Shown piece by piece: positions 35,960 through 51,611 of a stretch of 64,000 nt of DNA. This DNA comes from Primulina eburnea (taxonomy: Eukaryota; Streptophyta; Magnoliopsida; Lamiales; Gesneriaceae), in assembly GCF_022965805.1 (NCBI RefSeq), contig NC_133116.1:6262001-6326000 (forward strand), given 5' to 3'. Within the stretch, counting starts at the first letter, position 1, and the number at the start of each line of letters is the position of its first letter. The translations under genes were made by a program, and so were the position numbers. The notes beneath the pieces were generated by a model. The model did no database searches and was not told the DNA's origin. It saw nothing but the letters and a program-made list of their open reading frames with translations.

Positions 35960-37219
35960 CATAGCACAACACATGCATTTGGGAAAAAAATAACAGTTAA
36001 ACATCACTTGGAGTGGAGAATAAAACGTTGATTCTTGTTTTGAACAATACTTGGCTCAATTTCTACAAAGAACTAGTTTCATGTATCATTCTATTATCCA
36101 AGTATATTGATATTATATATCTTTCACCGTCTCATCAATTAGTCAAATGATGCCTAAGCGCAACATTTATTCCCCAACAATAATACAATGTAACAGCTAG
36201 TTAATTGTCGAATCAACCCATTGATATGCATAGTTGAAAATATGAAAGCTCTTGTGTTCTTATACGTCTTACATCGATTGTATTAAGATATTAAGAGTTG
36301 TATATATAGACTTGGATATTCCTCCTTTCTTGAGCTATATTTTGGAGTTGAGTTAGGTCAAAATATTAATCTTAACATGATATCAGAATTCAGACATATC
36401 GTTATATGTTAGACTGTCCTATGGACATTTGATAATTTATTTTAAACCTAAAAGCTCATGTTGTTCATTTCTGAACGTGAGCGTTAGATATCTCACATGA
36501 TTAAATCTTTTGGAGTTACATATATATAAACTCAAATAATCTTCTTTTTGAACTAACTTTTAAGTCAAGTACAAGTATCAATCTTTAACATGTATACCAG
36601 AATTTTCGTTTCCCCAAGAACACCTTAGGGGGCTGAACCAAATCCAGTTTTGCCAAATTTATGGGCCCACTGGGACAAGTGTTAATTGGGCTTAGCATTC
36701 TTATGAGGCATTGGGCTGTAAACAGTCCATTATATTTTAGGGCAGGACACCAGCCCATGGTCCAATTTAGATTCTTAAAAATACAGTCCCGGCCACTTTG
36801 ACGAAATAATCTAAATCTCTTCGATACAAAGGAGAGGTTAGGGATGACAATTTTTGCTCTGGGATCGGGACTCTGTGGGGAAACCTTGAAAATAAGACGC
36901 TTTCGTGGACACGATATCGGATATCTTATAAGTGTAATATTATTTCAGACTACATAGATATAATGTAACTATCCTCACTATCGATATGATTTGAGCGTAT
37001 ATCCGAGACTTACTTATTCAAATAAACAACTAAATCTATTTAAATAAATTAAAAACTTATAGACTTGAACATGATACCAACAAATTTTAAAACATCCACC
37101 TTAACATAAGACGTCAACCTTAACAATAAGCCCAAGTCCTCTCTGTTTGTAGTTGAGTTGAATCTGAACAAAACTGGAGAATCGACTTTTGAGTGGTCAA
37201 AAGTAATACTAAAGTAAAA
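35960..37219. other. Intergenic with TE remnants
   Basis: 36225-36610 has two similar halves ending AACATGATATCAGAATTC and AACATGTATACCAGAATT, reminiscent of a degraded short LTR element with a decayed TGGTATCAGAG site; I could not fix its ends. No gene seen. Confidence 0.35.
36839..36905 (+). repeat. Truncated end of the GGGATGACAA MITE family
   Basis: TAGGGATGACAATTTTTGCT followed by GGGATCGGGACTCTGTGGGG matches the left end of the element at 62839-63361. The rest is missing or decayed. Confidence 0.45.
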
Positions 37220-37401
37220 GGCAAAAATTTGTGTGAGACGGTCTCACGGGTCGTATTTTGTGAGACGGATCTTTATTTGGATAATCCATGAAAAAGTATT
37301 ACTTTTTATGCTAAGAGTATTACTTTTTATTGTAGATATGGGTAGGGTTGACCCGTCTCATGGATTGTGATCCGTGAGACGATCTCACATGAGACCTACT
37401 C
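37220..37401 (+). repeat. GTGAGAC-family short repeat (full copy)
   Basis: Starts TTGTGTGAGACGGTCTCACGG, ends GTGAGACGATCTCACATGAGACC, with the family core CCATGAAAAAGTATTAC and TTTTATGCTAAGAGTATTAC. The ends are inverted relative to each other and each contains a palindrome GTGAGACGGTCTCAC. Confidence 0.75.
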
Positions 37402-37559
37402 AAAATAAAATATAGTGATGCGAGAAATCATTTGAAATTGCAAATGCCTTTTTAGGTGAGAATCCACGTTCCCAATTAATTAATTAATTACCATACATGT
37501 GTCCTCTGTTGCGAGAGACTCAATCAATTAAAATACGAAGGGTCAATTCAGAATATATT

Positions 37560-38561
37560 CATGAGCTTCGTTCAAAGCGCAGACGACAGAAAAACGAAAA
37601 GTAGAACGAAATCACTGTCGGATTCGTCCATTGCATCAAGTTTTCCTCTCTTTGCCACGCGATTTTCGGAAAACCCAGGTGAATATCTTCTCTTTCTGGA
37701 TTCGTCCCATATATTTTCTTAGATTCATCTATGTAAGTGTCATTCTTTCAGATAAATCTGTGTAAAGGTTCAACATTTGTGTTTATGTGCTATCCATGCC
37801 AGGTGTTATCACTGGATATCTTGGTATGAGTGATCTTAATCTGGATAATTTTGTTATGGAACGTGAATACGATTTTTTTTGTTCTACTTTATGTGATGCA
37901 CGGATGTCTTGAGTTTTTCCTTCGGGGAGGGTGAAGGTTTTTCTTGGTGAGTTCTTTAATTTGTTGCTATCCTTTATTTATAAATCTTACTCGGTTGATT
38001 TGACGTGTGAGCTTGTTAAATTGTGAAGATGTTTGCTGGAGCCTAGAATCTTGATTATTTTATTCTGGAGTATGTGTTTCATTGATTGATCAATTTATCA
38101 GGAAAAAAGTTGATAACTTTGTGAATTAAGGATTATTTTTTCGAGTGAATTTGTTACCAAAAATCTCAAGATTCTTGCTAAAGTAAGCGACAGCTATCTT
38201 CCCCTGCTGGTTTCATTCCTTTGATCCTAGAAAGTGAAATGCATTGGTTGACAAATGAAGAACACACCCCGGTGCGACCGAAAGTAATCTGCTGTTGTGG
38301 AGCCTGAAATGGTGTGTAGAGGAGCAAAATTTATGTAGAAAACTTTTCGAATTTGAACTAATGTTCATATATTGAAAAAAAGACATGTATACCAGCAAGA
38401 TGAAGGAGGAGGGGACCGCCCCCTCCAGCCACCACTTTGCTCTTCCACAGGCCTAAATCATTATTTATGAGCTCAGAACAACATGGATAGTGGATAATAT
38501 GATTTTTTTGTTGTTATCAGGCTAATTTCATCAAAGGTTTGTCACACTTCATTTAGTGTTT
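37560..38561 (+). promoter_or_regulatory. 5' leader and leader intron of the cis-prenyltransferase gene
   Basis: A leader exon is suggested by GAAAACCCAG|GTGAATATC at 37679/37680. The matching acceptor would be TTGTTGTTATCAG|GCTAAT at 38520/38521, 41 bases before the ATG. No coding sequence in between. Confidence 0.5.
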
Positions 38562-39434
38562 ATGGAGAGCAAGATTTGTAATCTAGCAACTCAATTCTTT
38601 GAAGATTTGAAAAGCTTTCTGCGCAGATGTTTATTTTTCATTCTATCTGTTGGACCTATGCCAAAGCATATTGCATTTATCATGGATGGTAATCGGAGAT
38701 ATGCAAAGAAGCAAAATTTAGAAGAAGGGGCCGGCCATAAGGAGGGGTATTCCGCTCTTATGAACATGCTAAGATATTGTTACGAGTTTGAGGTGAAATA
38801 CGTGACTGTTTATGCTTTTAGCATAGAAAATTTCAAAAGAAGGCCTGAAGAAGTTCAATCCACTATGCAGTTGATTCAAGAAAAGATTGAATCGTTAATT
38901 GAGGGGGAGTATGTACTTAGCCAATACGGAGTGAGGGTGTATGTTATTGGAAATTTTGAACTATTGAGCAATTCTGTCAAGTTGGCAGCCAAAAGGGCTA
39001 TGGACGCCACTGCTGATAATTCAAAAGCTGTGTTATCAATTTGCATCGCCTATACGTCAACAGATGAGATAATCCATGCCATTGAAAAAACTTGCGAAGA
39101 AAAATCAGAAGAGTTCAGAGTCCTTGACAGTAGTGGTGCCGGATATGGTTTAATTGGACTAAGATGTAATGGGAAAAATAAAGGCAAGTCTCTCATCGAT
39201 GTGGAAGATATCGAGAAACATATGCGTATGGCTGTTGCGCCTGATCCTGATATCATAATACGTACTTCAGGCGAGACCCGTTTAAGCAATTTCCTTCTAT
39301 GGCAAAGTGCATCATCCCTTCTGTACTCCCCCAACGAACTTTGGCCAGAGATTGGACTTCGGCATTTGGTGCAAGCAATTTTGGCTTTCCAAAGAAACTT
39401 TTCTTATTTGAAAATGAGACGGGAACAAAATTAA
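38562..39434 (+). CDS. cis-Prenyltransferase (dehydrodolichyl diphosphate synthase), 290 aa, single coding exon
   Basis: ATG 38562 (MESKICNLATQFFEDL). It condenses isopentenyl diphosphate onto an allylic primer in cis to make polyprenyl or dolichyl diphosphate, at the ER membrane in most plant relatives. A hydrophobic segment (residues about 22-33, CLFFILSVG) precedes the catalytic core. Family signatures: HIAFIMDGNRRYAKK with the catalytic aspartate, KYVTVYAFSIENFKR, and the C-terminal IIRTSGETRLSNFLLWQS followed by ELWPEIG. An insert with SGAGYGLIGLRCNGKNKG sits before the last block. Length fits the family (about 290-310). Intact; single-exon coding regions are common in plant members. The partner NgBR-type subunit is not in the window. 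Substrate chain length cannot be read from sequence. Confidence 0.95.
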   Translation: MESKICNLATQFFEDLKSFLRRCLFFILSVGPMPKHIAFIMDGNRRYAKKQNLEEGAGHKEGYSALMNMLRYCYEFEVKYVTVYAFSIENFKRRPEEVQSTMQLIQEKIESLIEGEYVLSQYGVRVYVIGNFELLSNSVKLAAKRAMDATADNSKAVLSICIAYTSTDEIIHAIEKTCEEKSEEFRVLDSSGAGYGLIGLRCNGKNKGKSLIDVEDIEKHMRMAVAPDPDIIIRTSGETRLSNFLLWQSASSLLYSPNELWPEIGLRHLVQAILAFQRNFSYLKMRREQN

Positions 39435-40586
39435 ATTCACACGAGGGGCGTTTCTTTCTTAACTATAAAGTCCATAGAAGGTTCAGGACTTCTTTTAACA
39501 GTCTGCTTGTCCCTGGTACACACGGACCATTTACTTTCTGTGTAGAAGCATGAGGTATTTGTTATGCGTGCAACGTGCAACGTAATTGAGAAGTTTACGT
39601 CTTGTATTTTAAAGCTGTTGATATTGTTTTTAGTTTTCTTGTTCTAATGAGAAAGGTGATATCGTAATTTTGGTGCCGTATTTGAACTATGTGGTTAATT
39701 CTGGGCAACTGAGTGTTGGTCATGTTGTTTACTGGATATTTTACTGTATAATACAGTTTGTCTTTTTATTGAATGGAAAACCAATCCATTTGGTAATGGT
39801 GAAACGATGCAAACTACATCTGGGATTGTATTGTGAATAAATAGAAGAATGTGGAGACTTAGATTAAGGCTACGTTATTGTTTTCACTGGAGCTTTCTCA
39901 GATTAAAGCATAGGTTGAAATGATGTGTATTGATACGTCTTCTCGTTTTCATTTGGTCTTCAAAAAATTTGCAGTTTCTGCAAAGTAGGTACTGTTTCAA
40001 TCCCACTTTCAAGTTGGTTTGCCTAAGCGTTGAAAGCTTAATTCCCCTGAAACTTGCTGCATCCGTAAAAACATGAAGCGAAGTGTTGGTTTTGCAGCCT
40101 AGATTTGGCCGGTAATGTCCTCAGTCCTCACCTCAAGGATGCGATTGTTCTGTAATATTTCAGTTTTCTATGAAACGCACATAAGCACCCGTTGGCATTT
40201 GAACTTGGTCGAACTCTGTAGATTTTTTACAGGATGATGAGTCGGCCTGCCATTTTTCACCTCGGATTACTGGAGCATATATTTTTTATCCTATTATATT
40301 TTTAATATTTGTTTTTCTTTCTTCATTGACTAGCACTAATGAAAAGAAATGTTTAGATGGTAGTAATTGACTTATACCTTCTTTATTTTTATATATAATG
40401 AGTATTTTTTATATATAAATCTTTGAACCTTTTATTGATGTAGTTCGTCAAGTACATAAGATTTCAGCAAAAAAAAAAATCCCACCGTCCCAAGAAGTGG
40501 GATTTGGGGACAAAAGTTTTTTAGCAAGATTATGTGCAACTATGTTTAACATGGACAAGGCTAGTTCGCTCAAGTTCGTCAAGTAG
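39435..40586. other. 3' UTR and intergenic
   Basis: Downstream of the prenyltransferase stop. No second gene. A small hairpin ATCCCAC/GTGGGAT lies at about 40481-40503. Confidence 0.4.
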
Positions 40587-41704
40587 TTACGAAACTTCAG
40601 AAACTAGGATACCAGTGTAGCTTAAATTTTCACTTGGGTTTGTGAGTGCTTGTACCGCAAATAGAGAATCTAATGCGATTTGTATAGGAACACAATGCCG
40701 TTCTTTAGCTATCTTCAGACCTTCTCGGATTGCCGTTAGTTCCCCGTCAACCACAGACTGTGGTTTGGCTATACTCTGACCGAATGCAACAACCCCTACT
40801 CTGTCTCTAGTCTTTGGTTTTGGAAAAGTCGTTTGTGGAGCCTTATTTTGATTCATAGATTTTAGGTACTCTTCCAGACATTCTATGTCTGAAACCTTGC
40901 TGGCTACGTGATATCCTATTCCTGCATGAATTTTTTTTTCGTCTTTCCTTCCACGTCGCCCACGTCTGTATAATAGATTCTTCACATTCAGCTTTTGTAA
41001 ATGATTCCCGTAGCCAGCCACATAGGTCCGGCATCGCTGTACCGTTTTTTTTTTCAGCATTTGTTAGAACTTTGTGGCTTCCAAAGGTGGACAGTGGCTG
41101 GACAGAACGATAATGAATGGATAGTTATATCCCTGGCATGGCCTCACAATTGACATCCCTCATCTCTACTGGTACATGATGTCTGGATAAATTAACGGCC
41201 GCGGGTATGATATCATGAGATACACACCAAAAGAATATCTTTATTTTAGGTTGTAGATTAAGGGACAACCACCATTTCCACAACTACATAACCCCTTCTC
41301 ATAACAGTTATTCGGTGGCTCAGAAAACCCAGTTTCCTTCTTGTACCTGCTTCGGACCGAATATTTACATTTGACCTTAAAGAACCAATAAATTCTGTCT
41401 TGTTCTTGGGTGCTTGGGAGTGGGATCCTCTGTATTTCCGCGCTCAAGAAACCGATTATTCAAGATACTAGCATCCCACTGTCCATTAGTAATCAATGTT
41501 TGCACTCGACCATTATCACCTTCAGGTATGTTCAATGCGAGGTCCTTTCGGAAGGTTGGGATCCACCGGTCATCATATATTCTTATTTGTTTCCCATCAC
41601 CAACTCTCCGATACAAACCATCTTTAATAAGCTCTATGCTCCATAATATCGATCTCCATACATATGAAGGGTTATGGCCCAATCTAGCATCCATTAGAGA
41701 CTGA
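40587..41704 (-). pseudogene. LINE (non-LTR retrotransposon) 3' fragment
   Basis: Broken pieces on the minus strand in several frames. At 41694-41377: ARLGHNPSYVWRSILWSIEL and GDGKQIRIYDDRWIP, the segment after RT typical of plant LINEs. Then a zf-RVT-like remnant (KCKYSVRSRYK). At 41060-40587: an RNase H-like piece (VVDGELTAIREGLKIAKE, ALDSLFAVQALTNPSEN). RT itself and upstream domains are absent. Many stops and frameshifts; long dead. No poly-A tail or TSD found. Confidence 0.75.
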
Positions 41705-42520
41705 TGTCTAAGATAACATCTTTTTAAGATAACATCTTTTTAGACTCTAGTATCCTAGCAACTAGTGAGTCGGGATTGTGAATTATCCTCCATTGTTCGG
41801 TCTCCAGAGACCGATGCAACACAATCAGTCTCTAAGTTAGTGAACTCGATTAGTTGAAAATAATAATATTCTTTTATTTTTATTTTTTACAAAGTAAATA
41901 AAATTTAAAGAATATTCTTTTATAGATTAACATTTCGTAAAATGGCTGGAGAATGAAATAATTTCTTTTTTTTTTTATGCGTGTGTTCAAAAATATTAGA
42001 GAATGAAATAATATTTTTTATGCATATATGTGTCACGATCTATTAGTATATATAAAAGTTCCTACCGCGAAGAGTGTACATAGAGATATTTTGTGGTTCT
42101 CAACCTCAAATTATCTCGTGTTTACTGTATTTATTTATATATGCTGCATTTACGTTATAAGTTCTGACTTCCGAGCAATCCAAACTCATAAACTTTAGAT
42201 AAATTTTGAAATTTGGTAGACCCTCCGAATTTTAAATAATAATTTTCCATTGCCAGCATTTTTTTTAAAAAGAAATACTTACAAATTTGGAATTCTTTTG
42301 TGCCATTAATGATTAAGCGGCTCAACCCCGACTTGAAGGGTCTTATGGTCTTTGTCTATTGGGCTCGTAGTCCAGTAAAAATCTAATTATCTAATATTTT
42401 AAAATCGCTTAAATTTAAATCTTTTAAAAATAGAATAATTTTATAAAAAATAAAACAATTATCTATATCAAAAAAAAAAATTGTAAGACGATTTTATGAA
42501 ATTTTTTATGATATATATAT

Positions 42521-42685
42521 AACTTTTTGTGAGATGATTATGAGATAGATATTTTATTTGGATTACTTATGAAAAATATTATTTTTTATGTTAAAATTAT
42601 TACTTATTATTGTAAATATAGACAAGATTGATTTGTCTCAAATAATAAAAATATGTGATATCGTTACACAAAATGACCTAATTTT
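42521..42685 (+). repeat. GTGAGAC-family short repeat, degenerate
   Basis: Recognisable core GAAAAATATTATTTTTTATG and TTACTTATTATTGTAAATAT in the family order, with eroded ends. Confidence 0.5.
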
Positions 42686-42884
42686 TATTGTTGTTTTATT
42701 CAGTGGGTCCTCGAATACATTCCAATACTATACATCAATGCAAGAGTACATAGATTATCAATTTATCATAAATTTTTAAACCCATAGGATGCTCCAATTT
42801 AAAACTTCAATTCTCGTGCGAACTAAACTAATCTTTATTTCGAGAAAAGAGAACATGGATGAGAAGTTAGTGTATTAATAGCGA

Positions 42885-43065
42885 ATAATAGGTATCTTGT
42901 GAGATGGTCTTACGAATCTTTATCTGTGAGAGAGTTAATATTACCGATATTTACCATAAAAAGTAATACTCTTAGCATAAAAAATAATATTATTTCATGA
43001 ATTACCCAAATAAGATATGTGTCTCACAAAATACAATATGTGAGATCTTCTTAAACAAGTTAGCG
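42885..43065 (-). repeat. GTGAGAC-family short repeat, reverse orientation
   Basis: Reads CTTGTGAGATGGTCTTACGA at the left and CAATATGTGAGATCTTC at the right, with the core ACCATAAAAAGTAATACTC complementing the plus copies. Confidence 0.6.
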
Positions 43066-43448
43066 AATTTGATTTTTTGATTAAAGAGTTGATGTCTCCC
43101 AGATTCGTCGTATTATAATTTTTATTTTTCGATATTTTAGAGAAAAATGCGTTGATAAAACTATTTAATTTTTTAATAAGATACCAGCATGATCACATTT
43201 ATTTTAATTATTTAGAATATTTCATAAGTTAATTCAAGAGTTCTTTTAAGTCTTGAGACCTAAATATCATATCTGATATAATTCTAATCTATATAATTAA
43301 ATTAAATTAAATAAATGTGGCCAATAGGCAGTGTCCGAGCAACATTTATTAGTGGTCCGGGTAGCTCAATTTAAATGAACTTTATATTAGTTAACATAGA
43401 TTAATTTAAAATATTAAAAAAATTAATATTTAAAATCTTAATTCAAAA

Positions 43449-43851
43449 TAGGGCTGTAAACGAATCGAATCGAATTTTAAGAAATTTTCAGTACTCGAGC
43501 TCGAATCCGAATAAATATATTCGAAGCTCGATTCGAAACTCGAACTTTTATTATTTTCGATTCGAACTGCAGCTCGAGTTTGAATTCGATTCGAACTTAA
43601 TAATATTATATTAGATATATATGTACTTAATAATATTATATACATATACTTAATAATATTTTATTTATTTTTTAAATATAATGCTAAGGTTCGCGAACAA
43701 TCGAACAATATAATTTTAGCTCGAATTCGATTCGAAAAATATTCGAATATGTTTGAGTTCGGCTCGAATTCGATAATTTCAAATTCGAACCAAATATTAT
43801 TCGAAACGGCTCAAAAAACTCATAAATATATTTAATTCGTTTACATCTCTA
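43449..43851. mobile_element. hAT-type MITE, 403 bp, TSD ATTCAAAA
   Basis: Ends TAGGGCTGTAAACGAA and TTCGTTTACATCTCTA form inverted repeats, with the perfect 8-bp duplication ATTCAAAA at 43441-43448 and 43852-43859. Internal arms repeat TTCGAATTCGA-type words. No coding capacity. Confidence 0.9.
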
Positions 43852-44218
43852 ATTCAAAAACATGGCCTATTTCTCCCTCTGCACGTTGGTGAAAAGAGTT
43901 TGCTTTTCCCAATCCCTATCTCTGCCTTTTTTATTTCACATGCCCTCTGAAATTAATAACGATGCAATCATTATTTTCGTCAACTAATAATAACAAAATC
44001 ATTATTATGTGTGTTGCAAATATTAATTAATTGTGCACTTACGTACTTGTTGGGTTTTTTTATTAAAAAAAATTATCTTTAATTTTTGGAAAATAAACAG
44101 TCAGGTACAATTTAGAGATTATATTACAATTAAATAATATTATATATGGTTTTAATTAGATTTACTATTTATTTATTAAAATAAATATTAAATATGATGA
44201 CTTTAGGTATTTTAAATT

Positions 44219-44400
44219 AGCAAAATTTGTCTGATACGGTATCATAAGTCATATTTTGTGAGACGGATATTTTATTTGGGTCATCCATGAAAAAATGTTA
44301 CTTTTTATGCTAAGAATATTACTTTTATTGTGAATATCGGTATGATTGACCCGTCTCATAGATAAAGATTTGTGAGGCCGTCTCACAAGAGAAATACTCT
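44219..44400 (+). repeat. GTGAGAC-family short repeat
   Basis: Core ATTTTGTGAGACGGATATTTT and GACCCGTCTCATAGATAAAG, right end GAGGCCGTCTCACAAGAG. Confidence 0.7.
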
Positions 44401-44629
44401 TTAAATTTATGATGGTTTTATAATAATTTGTTTTATTGTGAATGATATATGATGGTTTAAATTAAATTAGAATAGGATAAATCTTAGGTTGTCTTTGGAT
44501 GATAAGATTTGGATTTATCATATAGAAGGATTTGAAATGAATGGATTTCAAATAACAAGGTCAGCTAGTGCAATTGAAATTGAAGAAAAAAAAATATTTG
44601 AACATTAGAGATTTCAAATTCTTTAAGAG

Positions 44630-44806
44630 TGAGTCTCATGTGAGACCGTATCACGGATCTTAATCCGTGAAATGGGTCAACTCTACCCATATTCACAATA
44701 AAAAGTAATACTTTTAGCATAAAAAGTAATATTTTTTCATGGATGACCTAAATAAGATATCCGTCTCACAAATACAACCCATGAGACCGTCTCACACAAG
44801 TTTTTG
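44630..44806 (-). repeat. GTGAGAC-family short repeat, reverse orientation
   Basis: Starts GTCTCATGTGAGACCGTATC and ends GAGACCGTCTCACACAAG, the reverse complement of the plus copies, with AAAAAGTAATACTTTTAGC inside. Confidence 0.75.
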
Positions 44807-45267
44807 ACATTCTTTAATTTAATTTTTAGTCAACTTGATTTAATAAATTTCAAATTGGAATTTGAAATAAAAGTTTACTCAAGTTGTGTTTGTATGAAAA
44901 ATTAGGATCTATCGATTTTTGTGAGAATTTGAAATATATTGCAATAGTTAATAAATAAGTAAAAAAATTGCAAGAATGCGGACTTAAAATTTATGGATTT
45001 TTATAACACCCAAAAGAAACGAGATTCCAAATCAATTGATGAATAGAAATGCGACCATAAATTCTTCTATCTTTGAAAAGCAAAATTTAAAAATAAATAT
45101 TGCTTGTTTTTAAAGATTAAGTTAATATGCGTATATTAATAAAATCTAAAATAAAATGTTATTAAATATAGAAACTAACATAAATATTTAAGACAATCCA
45201 AAGAATTAATTAATAGAAGTATGTTAGTAAAAACTAATATAAAACGATATTAACTATATATTTGATG

Positions 45268-45440
45268 GCAAAAACTTGTGTGAAACGGTTTCACGGGTCG
45301 TATTTTGTGATACAGATATCTTATTTGGGTCATCCATGAAAAAATATTACTTTTTATGCTAAGAATATTATTATTTTTTTATTATGAATATCAGTAGAGT
45401 TGATCCGTCTCACTCATCTCACAAAAGATCTATTCATATT
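45268..45440 (+). repeat. GTGAGAC-family short repeat
   Basis: Starts AACTTGTGTGAAACGGTTTC and contains GGGTCATCCATGAAAAAATA; the right end is shortened (GATCCGTCTCACTC). Confidence 0.65.
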
Positions 45441-45668
45441 TTTTAGTATTAAATATTTTTTATAGAAATATGAAGAGCAAAATCTTGTCCAATAATTACG
45501 GGTAGGATATGTTAAAAAAATATCAATAATAATATAATAATATAAAGCGGCAAAATGATAGGGAATTTGAGAGGTGTCGTCCCAAACGCAATCACGTGTT
45601 GAGGAGGTGCGTATAAGGGGTTGTTTGGCGTGGACAATCTACTTGCAGATAGAGACCGCGTAACCTAA

Positions 45669-48739
<3,071 letters not shown>

Positions 48740-50609
48740 CTTTTGTGGAGCAAAATAGAGGCGTAGGCACTACCCTGTTGCTTAGTTTTTTATAAAGAAA
48801 AACATATATGGTCCTTGAAGCAGTCCTTTTTTTAAGGAAAATGATCATGTGGGGCAGTTTTGTGATTGTGTATCCATCCTGTTTTAAAATGTGGCAGTTG
48901 AATAATACGTGTAACTGAGTTTTTGGACTTCTCTACTTATTTTCTTAGGTTTGGTACTTTGGTTGATTGTGGCTTTGTCTGCAATACTATTTCTATATTT
49001 ATAATAAAAAAATCGTCACATACAACAAATCGTCACATGAAACATTTGGCTTCAATGTGGATGAATTAGCCATATAGTTTCTCATGTGAATCTAATATCT
49101 ATGTATATCGGGTTGATTCGATTTCGATCCTAGCCTTAGGGGTTGTCATATATATGATGAGCTACGTCTCATTTTTAGGATCCTTCCGGTTGTCATATAC
49201 GAAGAGCTACATCCCATGTTCAAGTTCAATTACTTGAAATTCTCATGTGGCTCATTTTATGACATTAGTTCTCAAAGGTGAGTCCCGAGTAAAATAGTAT
49301 TTATGGATGATTCGCCAAGTTTTAACAAAAATTTGTTCCACATTGTCCATTTTACCGACAGTGGTATGATGATAATAAACCATGTACCCATGATTTACCT
49401 CCTCTCACAATCCTGTTGGGTTGGGGGTGAGGGGCGCTTAAGATGAACAATTTCACTTTTTGGAGCAATAATAAACCATGTACGTAAGTGGTATTGTACG
49501 AAATATTACAAGATATGATGAATAATCACACCCATCTGACGTGATATATTAGCTGGAAGATAATGTCTAAGGCGGACTTCTAGGGGAATTTTCGGGCAAC
49601 ATTGGATGATACGTGATTATGTAGCCTTCCTTAAAACCAAATTTAGCTTAAAAATATGACGAGCAAAGACTAATTTTGGTCTAAAAAACTTTTTTATTTA
49701 CAAAAAAAGGTGAAGATGAAATCACATTTGGAGCTACCCACAAGCTTTCCATATTCTGCCATTTTTAGATTTACAAATTTAGTTAACTTTATATGCTCAA
49801 TTTGAATATGACTTGAAAAGGATGGGATTGATACTAATTTGTATTTTTCGTCTCCAAAAAGAAATACTGATTTTCAAACAAAAATTTGTGCCCAAATGTT
49901 GATAATTGCCCATGACTAAACTGATAAAAATAAGGTATTCATTTACAGCCGGACAGCTCAAGGACATTTCACAGTCAAACGTTACCATATTCCGGATTAT
50001 GTATGACCTTCTAAATGTAAGAAAATTTTCTGTGACAGCTGTATCTAAAACAGGAAAGAAAGAAAGAAAATATGCATCAAGCCATTTATTTCAATGCTGG
50101 CTGTAGTTATTTTCACACTCACCTAACCTATATTTTCTAAATTATGTGTATTGGATTCAAATAAATTTTTGTTTCTAAAAATATATTTATACTTGATGAT
50201 TGGGCAAGTATACATAATGCTTGTTCCGTCGTCTATTGGGGATTTAGTCCTATGATTTTTCTAACGTCCCAAATTCGACAATTATCCTTATTGTGTCAAT
50301 ATGGATCTTTTCAGCTTTGCTTATATGGTCACTCACATGGAAAATTTTCACTATACCCGCACATAATTGTCTTAAGTTGTTTAACTTTGAAATTTTTAAG
50401 TGATGAACTTCCGTAAAAATATACAGCTCGACAACGAGACAAGTTTGACCAAACGCGAAGCTCGCCCCGCTAAAAAAAGTCTAGACCTGCGACCCACCCC
50501 GTCAAGTTTTTGGACCCCCGATATTGTTATTATTATTATTACTACTATATTTATCAATATATACACATACACATTATTGTTTTAATTATTATATATATTA
50601 TATACTGTT
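48740..50609. other. 3' UTR and intergenic
   Basis: Downstream of spermidine synthase. AT-rich without gene or recognised element. An ATT microsatellite lies near 50526-50541. Confidence 0.45.
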
Positions 50610-50614
50610 TTGAA

Positions 50615-50897
50615 TGTTGAAAAATATATTTAAAATGTGTGTATTGAATATTTGAATGTTGAATATTTGAATGTTGAAAATAAGAGTTGTAAATATTGAA
50701 AATTAGTGTGTGATGATGTAGGTAATGATGTATTTTATTTTTGGATTATTTGTAAAGATTTCCTATAAATAGATCTCTCATTTGTGAAGAAAATTACAAT
50801 TGAGTAGAGAGAAAAATATTATAAAGTGTGTAGTTTGGTAAATTTTGAGAGTTTGAGATTTTTACTTTTTACCATAAATTTTTACTTTTTCACAGCA
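50615..50897 (+). repeat. Copia copy C 5' LTR
   Basis: 283 bp, TGTTGAAAAATAT...CACAGCA; the last CAACA has become CAGCA. Carries the extra 15-bp repeat. Confidence 0.92.
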
Positions 50898-51423
50898 CGT
50901 TATCAGCACGAAGCTCTAAAAGTCCTACATACTTTTCCAAGCTCCAAACAGAAGAAAAAAGTAACAAAAGTAATTATATTTATTTTACTGTTATTTATTT
51001 ATTGTGTATTTATTTAATATACAATATAATGTTATTATTAGAAATAATAAAAATAAATTTTTCATAAAATTGTTATAAATCCTGGGAGGATGTTAAGACG
51101 ACATCCCACACTCCCGGTAAGGGATACGACAAGTATAAAAGCCTATAATGTTTCTAAACAAAATAAATTATGACACTCATTATAATATTATGATATGATA
51201 TACATAATTATTTAAACATGTCTAATATTATATATACTATATTATTACCATAAAATTATACAAATACATACCTTTATTTTTTTGTACACCAACGGTCATA
51301 AATGGTAAAAAAACGGCTAGTTTTTGCCCTATAAATATGATCTCACAAACACATTCAATCACTCCAACTTTCTCTTCTTCTCTAAAAATTATTCATCATC
51401 AAATTTTTCGAAGAAAAAAGAAG

Positions 51424-51579
51424 ATGGCTTTCTCAAAGATATTTTTAATTATTTTGGTTATCATACTCACGAATCTTGTATTTATCGGAAAATATCATCC
51501 TCGTGCGTTTTCTTTATTTTTACAAATACTTGTACTTGTTGTTTATCCGTTACTTTGTATTGTAATATTTATTAACTAA
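51424..51579 (+). CDS. Leader micro-ORF of copia C: 51-aa hydrophobic peptide
   Basis: ATG 51424, stop TAA 51577-51579. Same length and frame as in A and B. Changes from A include R5K, S17N, E23K, P25H, T28A and A47V. No indel or stop, although gag and pol of this copy are heavily damaged. An in-frame ATG upstream at 51337 could add 29 residues in this copy only. Function unknown. Confidence 0.55.
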   Translation: MAFSKIFLIILVIILTNLVFIGKYHPRAFSLFLQILVLVVYPLLCIVIFIN

Positions 51580-51611
51580 TAAAATGCATTGTAATTTTTT
51601 TTAGTACCACC

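Larger units (their letters stand above)
41705..43440. other. Intergenic with decayed short repeats
   Basis: AT-rich. Holds two members of the GTGAGAC family (42521-42685 and 42885-43065, opposite orientations). No gene. Confidence 0.45.

Noticed and set aside
36225..36610. TRIM-like short LTR element
   Set aside because: Two similar halves with decayed TATCAGA-like sites, but no definable ends, TSD or purine tract.
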